A stretch of 64,000 nt of DNA from Populus alba. Taxonomy: Eukaryota; Streptophyta; Magnoliopsida; Malpighiales; Salicaceae. The notes below the pieces were generated by a model, which worked only from the letters and a program-made list of their open reading frames with translations, was not told the DNA's origin and searched no databases. A program made the position numbers and the translations under genes. Positions 57,922 to 64,000 of the stretch are shown one piece after another. Where the stretch lies: NCBI RefSeq assembly GCF_005239225.2, contig NC_133294.1:1426001-1490000 (forward strand), given 5' to 3'. Every line of letters begins with the position of its first letter. Position 1 is the first letter of the stretch.

Positions 57922-58067
57922 GTTGAGAATAATTGGAGGCTTAAACCTAAAAAAGTTTAGCCAACCCTTTCTATATATATGAGTAGGGCAATATACATAG
58001 TAAAGGTGGAGATTACCACAATAAAGAATATGACTACAATATTTCCTATATAGTACATTCTATAATA
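57922..58067 (-). repeat. 5' LTR of the copia element at 52599-58067
   Basis: 146 bp, with small differences from the left LTR including an AAAAAG insertion near 57955. Confidence 0.88.
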
Positions 58068-58072
58068 TGAGA

Positions 58073-59010
58073 AGCTTCCTTATTAACAAAAAAAACTAGT
58101 AATTTTGCTCTGGCATAATTTAGATGTCCTTTATACATAAAAAAAAAAAAAACATGTTTGGAAAATCTTTTTAACATAATGAATAAACATGAAAGGAAGA
58201 TAAAGGACAACAAAAAAGATAGAGATTGATATAACTTTGTTTTGTTACCGTAAAAAATGTAGAGTTGATGCATGATGGGCTACGAGTCACAAAGCCAAAA
58301 CCAATTTGTTGTTTTAAACAAGAATACAACAATTATTTTTTCTAGGCAAATAACTAAAAAGCATGTGTTTTTCTAATGGATATGCTTTGAACATATCTAG
58401 ATTAGTGAATTTGAAAGATTAATAAAAAAGTCATGGGGATTGTCATGTGCTTATTGCAAAAATAATCATTTCACTTGCGTACAAGGATTTATTGCAAAAA
58501 AAAAATATGAAATGCACTCGCTTTGGAAATCAATCACATTTTTTTAGAGATATATGCCTTTAGTGAGTTGCATACGCCCAATTACATAGAAAACTTGAAA
58601 GACTGAATATCGTCCAGAAAATCTATAAATTTGAGATGATTCTCTCCCATTCTTTTTTGTGATTCAATGAAATATCTACCCATTACATTTTGTTTGAGGC
58701 AAATGTTAGAGGACCTGTAATACATGGATATATCCATTAGAGAGGTTAGGAATCACATTATGCGTCCTACATAAATTTCTCTATTGTCTTTTATTTTTTT
58801 AAAAAATTTAAATATTCAATTTCTATTTAATTCAATGCAAATACTTGTTCAAGAACCTTTTAAAAAAAATATAAAAGCAAAGTACATGTGTTGAAGCTTT
58901 AATATACGAAACTTATATTGTTGAAAAACTCTTAACGTTTGCCTAAATCCTCAACACGGACTAAAAAAGTGAAGGTTTTGAGCAATCAAATAAAGATGCT
59001 GCCATAATTA
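58073..59010 (+). pseudogene. CACTA (En/Spm) TNP2-type transposase relic, copy 3
   Basis: Follows copies 1 and 2 with more divergence. Landmarks are the AAAGGACAAC segment near 58204, a GYALNISRLVNLKD-like stretch near 58380, FFRDICL-like near 58540, EMILSHSFL-like near 58640 and TYIVEKLLTF-like near 58910. Its left end is the target duplication of the copia element, which inserted into this relic. Confidence 0.75.
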
Positions 59011-59549
59011 TATGGGGATCTACCACTAAAATATTTATAAATAGCATAACAGACATATTTATAGACAACCGGACATAACTAGTTTCAAGAGAAGGTTTGG
59101 TTGCACTAGAACCAAAAAAAGTAGCATTAAGAGATTATAAATTAATTTTATCCAATTATTGGATTACGTTTAAATATTTTTGGGAGATTTATGAGGCTCA
59201 GTTTCTAATAGCGGAAGCCTAACTTGCTATAACTAGTTTGAACTTTAAAAGACTCTAAAATTGGGCCTCGAATGATGTTTTTTTGAGCCTATTTTGTTAT
59301 TTTTTCCTTGATTTTTCTAGATTTTTATGTTTTATAAAAGTTTTTGATAGGTTTTTATTTTTATTTAGGGATTATGATTTTCTTTTACTTAACTAAGGTC
59401 GGTCTCATGTTTATTTAAAGACTTGTAAGGCATTACTCATTAGCCTTTATTTTCATGAATAAAACTATGACTTAGAGTTCTAGTGGGATAACTCTATTTT
59501 GACCAATCTCTTTCTTTCTTGTCTTTTATTTTCTTATTTGAGTTTCTGT
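59011..59549 (+). other. Non-coding spacer of repeat copy 3
   Basis: Counterpart of 3331-3828 and 14601-15079, with AACTTTAAAAGACTCTAAAA and TTTAGGGATTATGATTT landmarks. No gene is seen. Confidence 0.5.
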
Positions 59550-59720
59550 CTACATCAGTAGCATTTGGAGCAACAATACTCCTTTATCCCAATTGGCATC
59601 TTAATTTGCACTGCTCTTATTTCACTCTTAATTCATCACTGGACATGAAAATTACAAGTGCTTGCTCGAGAAATATTCCTCTCGCTAAACTCTATATTCC
59701 TGAAAACCCTCTCTGATTAA
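59550..59720 (+). pseudogene. PGG-domain gene tail, copy 3
   Basis: Starts with the VAFGATI codons (GTAGCATTTGGAGCAACAAT at 59558), then a piece matching FIPIGI near 59583 and the C-terminal codons (ITSACSRNIPLAKL). A segment between VAFGATI and FIPIGI is missing relative to genes B and C. Confidence 0.7.
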
Positions 59721-60142
59721 GTTTGGCTGCTTTAACATAATGCATCATTATCTTGTTATTCAAGCTGTGTCATCCATCACATCAGCATAAAGTTGTGCAT
59801 GCCTGTGGTGAGCATTTGTTTAAAAGGACAAAGGAATCCATGAAGGTATGTGGAATGAAGTTCAAACCGTACACGTATTATCAAGTCAATAAATATCTTT
59901 TTTACTTCTGCTGGAAACAGTTAGTACTAATGGTGGGATTATTATTGAATTGTTCTGCGTTTGGGGAGCATGCATATATAGGGATCTCGTGGTACCCATA
60001 CAGCTCTGTGCTATAAGCTTGATACGTGGCTGGGCCCTATTCTGAAGAACAAAAGGGGTTGCATTAGTATAGAATTTAGTTAAATCAAGATGTAAAGGTA
60101 AGCGTGGAACGCGCCATTGCAGTAATGAAATTAAAGAAGAAA
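59721..60142. other. Intergenic DNA without the MITE-like block of copies 1 and 2
   Basis: No gene is seen. The sequence differs from 5141-6224 and 15321-16394. Confidence 0.45.
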
Positions 60143-60493
60143 TTTGTGAAGCAAAGATTATTCCTAATTAGCTGTAAGGCATGACGTGCAAAACGTGGCT
60201 GCTTTTGGATGAAATTGCACTAATGAAAAAAAGGATGGACAAAGATAGTGCTAAAATTCCATCGAACGACTTCCATTATATAAAAGAAATGAGAAAAGTA
60301 TTCGATTTAAGGAATAAAACCAGGATTTTATCATTAAAGTGATGTTTCTGAAAGACAAATCAGTATAGATGGTCTTGTAAATCATTGGAGTTCAGGATCA
60401 AACTAAAATTAATTTTAAAAAATGGGTGGTCGGGATCCATTCGATTCTAAGCCTTTCTCTGTGACAAGAAAAATACAAAAACTGACAGTTGTT
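60143..60493 (+). promoter_or_regulatory. Orphan PGG-gene upstream block, copy 3
   Basis: 60143-60370 matches the block upstream of gene B (AGCTGTAAGGCATGACGTGC, GGACAAAGATAGTGCTAAAA). No PGG exon follows, as in copy 1. Confidence 0.5.
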
Positions 60494-60748
60494 TGGGGGA
60501 ATATGATTCAGACTCAATGAGGAATATCATCAAAAGCTTGTTTGCTATGTCATTTCTTTCAGTCATCTGCCACTTCAACAGGATGAGAAGTCTTCACATT
60601 ACTTAATTATTTCAAAGTGGGGGAATATTATTCAGACTCAATGAGGAATATCATCAAAAAGCTTGTTGCTATGTCGCGGCATTTTCTTTCAGTCATCTGC
60701 CACTTCAACAGGATGAAGAAGTCTTCACATTACTTAATTATTTCAAAG
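60494..60748. repeat. Tandem duplication, units of 124 and 131 bp
   Basis: 60494-60617 and 60618-60748 are nearly identical, each running from TGGGGGAATAT to ATTATTTCAAAG. Small insertions (GTCGCGGCATTTTC) make the second longer. Non-coding. Confidence 0.9.
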
Positions 60749-60869
60749 ATCCTCCACAGGATGAAGATATGAGTGGCATCTCCACAAAAATGGTGACCAA
60801 TCGTAAATTGCAAATTCAAGGACGGTTTGGTTGAAGTATTAAATTATTATATTAGGTTAACAATACACT

Positions 60870-61221
60870 TGGGTGCCGTATCATAGAGTAGATATTTTTT
60901 TTGTGGGAGAGATCACTAGTGATGGCTTTGAAACACTCAAAGAGAATAAAACACATTATTTTATTTGAACAACAAAAAGCTTACAATAACTAAAAGCTCT
61001 TAAACACACCCTCTCTTTCTCTTTAGTGTTTCTCTCTTATATTTCATACACATAATAACATAAACTTGGCTGCCTATTTATACACAAATTGAAAGTAAAA
61101 AAAAAAAAATCAAAGTTCAAGTGTGAACATATATAGTTGGTGGTGGTGTGAAGGCAACTAGCAGTGGCTGCAAGCGGTGGTTGTCGTCTTTGACTTTTTT
61201 TGGATTGAGTTTAATGCAACA
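60870..61221 (-). repeat. 3' LTR of the truncated copia element
   Basis: TG...CA ends are assigned from the polypurine junction (61221) and the TGGGTGCC start. The outer end is approximate because the target duplication is unknown. Confidence 0.55.
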
Positions 61222-61349
61222 AATTCCCCCTTTAAACTCAATCAAGGGATGTGATGCTAAGCATGAACTTCAATCTGATAAATGTTTCTTCCTTCAATGG
61301 CTTTGTGAAGATATCTGCAACTTGATCATTTGTTTTGCAGGATATTAGT

Positions 61350-62930
61350 TCAACTTCTTTGTTCTTCACATGCTCTCGGATAAATTAAGTGATGACATAT
61401 ATCAATGTGTTTACTTCTTTCATGATACACTATGTTCTTTGCTAATGCAATCGCTGATTGATTATCAATATAAATCTCTATAGGATTTTCTTGAGGAAAT
61501 CCCAAATCCTTCAGCATATTCCTTAACCATATTAAATGGCATACAGTTGAGTTGGCAGCAACATACTCAACTTCAGAGCTTGATAACATTACTATCGATT
61601 GCTTCTTGGATGACCATGTGAAAGATGTATCTCCCATGAAAAAGATAAATCTCGTTGTGCTTTTCCTTTCATCCAAATCTTTACCTCAATCACTATCCGA
61701 GTAGCCAACAATGATTGAAGTTTTTTATTTGAAGTATAGAAATAACCTTCATTTATCGTTCCTTTGATGTAGCGAAGAATTCTCTTCACTGCGTTCAAGT
61801 GAGACTGATCTGGTATCTCCATATATCTGTTGATAAGTCTTACTCCATAGAATATATCTGGTCTAGTACATGTCAAGTACCTCAAGCTTCCTACTAAGTT
61901 TTTAAAGTAGGTTGGATCAAAATTACCTACTTTACTCTTCCTCAATTCCACTCCATTCTCAATTGGAGTTGATACCGAATTACAGCTTTCCATCTTGAAC
62001 CTTTCAAGAATATCTTTGGCGTAACCGCTTTGAGATATAAAAATCCCTTCTTCTTTCTACATCACTTCTAAACAAAGAAAATATACCATTAGACTAATGT
62101 TTGTCATCTCAAACTCATGTACCATGCTTTTCTTAAAATCTTCAAACATGGTAGGATTGTTGTTAGTGTATATCAAGTCATCAATATATAGGCACGCAAA
62201 TTGTGTGCTTCCATCATCTTCTTTCTTCACATATATGGCGTGTTCATATGGATATTTCTCAAATCCATTTTCTTGAAAATACCTATCAATTCTGGTATTA
62301 CAAGCACGTAGAGCTTGCTTCAAACTATAGAGGGCTTTCTTCAACTTGTATACTTTGCCTTCATTTTTTATTTCAACGTATCCAAGTGGGTTGTTTCAAC
62401 ATAGATCTTTTCTTTTTAGGAAGCCATTTAGAAATGCCAGACTTCACATCGAGTTGATAAGATCTTTTCATCTATGAACTTTGTTGTCGATTCTGGAGCT
62501 AGTGCAGATCTTTAGTCTGATTGTCTCTAGCCGGCTACGAGGATTAAAATACTCTCTCCATAGTCAATGCTTCTCTCTGTTTGATAGCGCTTTTACCACC
62601 AATCTTGCTTTGGGTATCTGTTGTACTTCACCTTTTGCATTCTTTTTCATCTTAATAGATCCAATTTGACACCTATTGCTTTCTTGTTGTCTGGTAGATT
62701 TAGTCAGGTTCCAGGTATCATTCTCATTTTCAATGGCGGCTATTGTATTTCTTCATCCATATTGTTTCAATCCATTTCTCTTTTGTGACAACTCCATTGA
62801 AACTAAGTGGGTCACTATCTGTAAAGAAACAAAATAGAGTTGTATCTTCAATGACTTGAGTGGCATCGTACAACTCATCTAGATTTCTCATCCTTCTTGA
62901 TACTTTCTGATGAGGCTTTTATGCTGATGA
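61350..62930 (-). pseudogene. Copia reverse transcriptase/RNase H remnant
   Basis: Reading leftward, RT text near 62930-62700 (RNLDELYDATQVIEDTTLFC; TKEKWIETIWMKKYN-like) leads to LKKALYSLKQA and the catalytic FACLYIDDLIYT near 62180. Linker and RNase H follow (STPIENGVELRKSKVGNFDP, LRYLTCTRPDIFYGV, STTRFIFFMGDTSFTWSSKK, YIDNQSAIALAKN, HERSKHIDICHHLI) with several stops and shifts. Confidence 0.85.
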
Positions 62931-63453
62931 ATGGTGTTATCGATAACTGATGATGTATTCCTGGTGTGTTTCTCCTGTTAAATACAGGGATCTGTGCAGT
63001 AGCAAGCAATACTATGGGTGTAGCCCATCTCTTTCATCTCATATGCCAGCTTCATAAATCAATGTTCTGCAGTAGCAATATCATAAGAGTAACAGTAGCA
63101 TCACAGGTATGCCGCAACAAAATAACATGAGTAGCAACATCACAACATCCCCTGACCAAATCTTGATTAACTCCTGTCATGTCAACATAAAAAATTGTAG
63201 GGATAATACTCCAACGGCTACTACACTCCAAAATGGCAATCCATCATACATGAAAACTATAGCTGGATGCAAATCAAAGACAAATCAACCTCTATAATCA
63301 AGAAATCCTATAACTATAGAAATAAATACAGCTATGCAAAATCAATAGTTGCTCCTTTTTTATATATAGTTACTTCTGGTGATAAACCAATGGTAAAAGA
63401 AGAAGGATTGGTTACGTGAAGAACTAGTTACAGAGCTAAAGAAGAAGTTGTTA
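62931..63453. other. Intergenic, unassigned
   Basis: Contains CAGTAGCAA-type short repeats near 62995-63140. I see no gene and no defined element ends. Confidence 0.4.
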
Positions 63454-64000
63454 TGTTAGGATTGCTGTTAATTATTCTCTTCTTCTTACAACTACCTGTA
63501 ACAGAATTGTAACCAATTCTATCTACTTCATAACGCCCTTAGTAGCAGTTATAATAACTGTCATGACAGTTACAATCTGTAACTATATATATAGTGCATG
63601 TGTATATACAATGAATATAGAGAAATATATAATCTTCAGAAAAGATGAAATTCTCTATTTCTATCTTGATATCAGAGCAATTGAAAGAGAAACTTCTTTC
63701 CCTCTTCAATTCAGCCATGACTTCTGCTTCAAGTCACTCCTCCTCTACCTCATGTCCTCTTGGATTTGGGCAAACCACAATAATGGCACTCACTCCATCC
63801 TATCAGCAGCTCAACCATGCATTACTAGTTAAACTTGATCGAACCAACTATGTTTTGTGGAAATCTCAAATTAAGAATATTGTTTTTGCTAATGGCTTTG
63901 AGGATTTCATAGATGGCACCTTTTGTCTGTCCAGAAAAAGAATTTAAGTGCAGGTGGTAATCAATCCAGCTTTCATTACTTGGAGAAGACAAGATCGCAC
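63454..64000 (+). mobile_element. Left end of a further copia element
   Basis: An LTR from TGTTAGGATTGC (63454) to about 63664 contains ATATATATAGTG near 63585 and is followed by the primer site TTGATATCAGAGC at about 63666. Gag begins at ATG 63717 (MTSASSHSSS, then LVKLDRTNYVLWKSQIKNIV). A frameshift near 63925 breaks gag (GTFCLSRKRI then a stop), after which INPAFITWRRQD continues in frame. The element runs past the window edge. Confidence 0.8.
63717..64000 (+). pseudogene. Copia gag N-terminus, frameshifted, partial
   Basis: The first 76 codons contain the gag motif LDRTNYVLWKSQI and FEDFIDGT. The stop at 63945-63947 comes from a local shift in the segment after FIDGT. The sequence is cut by the window end. 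Confidence 0.75.

Larger units (their letters stand above)
52599..58067 (-). mobile_element. Copia element, same family as 36216-40628, target duplication TGAGA
   Basis: The LTRs are at 52599-52742 and 57922-58067, beginning TATTATAG and ending ATTCTCAAC on the minus strand. TGAGA lies at 52594-52598 and 58068-58072. The primer site TTGGTATCAGAGCC adjoins the right LTR. The left LTR and RNase H are nearly identical to the + strand relative, but resemblance falls rightward, with many small insertions between about 53.3 and 57.7 kb. Nearly all frames except RNase H are destroyed. It keeps the region missing from the relative between protease and integrase. Confidence 0.88.
60870..62930 (-). mobile_element. 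Truncated copia element of a different lineage
   Basis: The 3' LTR at about 60870-61221 reads TGTTGCATTAAACTC...GGCACCCA on the minus strand, with a reversed TATA box (CTATTTATAC) near 61073 and the purine tract AAAGGGGGAATT next to it. RNase H and reverse transcriptase follow to about 62930. No gag, protease, integrase or 5' LTR was found to the right before another element at 63454. Confidence 0.75.

Noticed and set aside
1..64000. tRNA, rRNA or organellar insertions
   Set aside because: I saw no convincing tRNA cloverleaf, rRNA segment or chloroplast/mitochondrial gene by eye. A dedicated search could still find small fragments.

Overview
The window is nuclear DNA from a dicot plant. It is AT-rich, its genes have GT-AG introns, and it is full of plant Ty1/copia and long-LTR retrotransposon debris, CACTA and hAT remnants and microsatellites. 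The host genes are a tandem cluster of ankyrin-repeat/PGG-domain membrane proteins (the ACD6/ITN1-like family), which is often amplified in trees. A poplar-like woody eudicot is my guess, but the sequence does not prove it.

Host genes. Two complete-looking paralogues lie on the + strand: gene B (17094-19727, 4 exons, 636 codons) and gene C (26218-28786, 4 exons, 632 codons). They have the same intron phases and start about 9 kb apart. A third, more divergent gene D (43613-51973) has a solo LTR in an intron and a full copia element inserted in its PGG exon. Fragment A (10531-11576) is a broken copy of the 3' end of a D-type gene. Three shorter PGG tails (3829-5140, 15080-15320, 59550-59720) each lie downstream of a TNP2 (CACTA/En-Spm) transposase relic, so a composite unit of transposase relic, PGG tail and promoter-like block occurs three times. 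A KAB1-like (potassium channel beta subunit, aldo/keto reductase) pseudogene lies at 29303-29785.

Mobile DNA. Five solo LTRs or solo-LTR-like insertions have exact 5-bp target duplications: 3859-4926, 7498-10071, 20070-22466, 32065-34832 and 44470-45234. A 636-bp hAT-type element with an 8-bp duplication is at 6765-7400. Copia elements are at 23332-25854 (+), 30578-40886 (-, itself hit by the insertions at 32065-34832 and 36216-40628), 36216-40628 (+), 46837-51546 (+), 52599-58067 (-), about 60870-62930 (-) and from 63454 beyond the right edge (+). Every copia element fully inside the window is internally deleted or frameshifted.

No clearly new biological system is visible. The points most worth following up are the triplicated CACTA/PGG unit, the nested insertion history readable from target duplications, a young but gutted copia element 363 bp upstream of gene C, a copia family with non-TG/CA LTR ends, and an excess of single-base insertions between about 49 and 58 kb that looks like a consensus-quality problem and affects whether gene D should be called a pseudogene.
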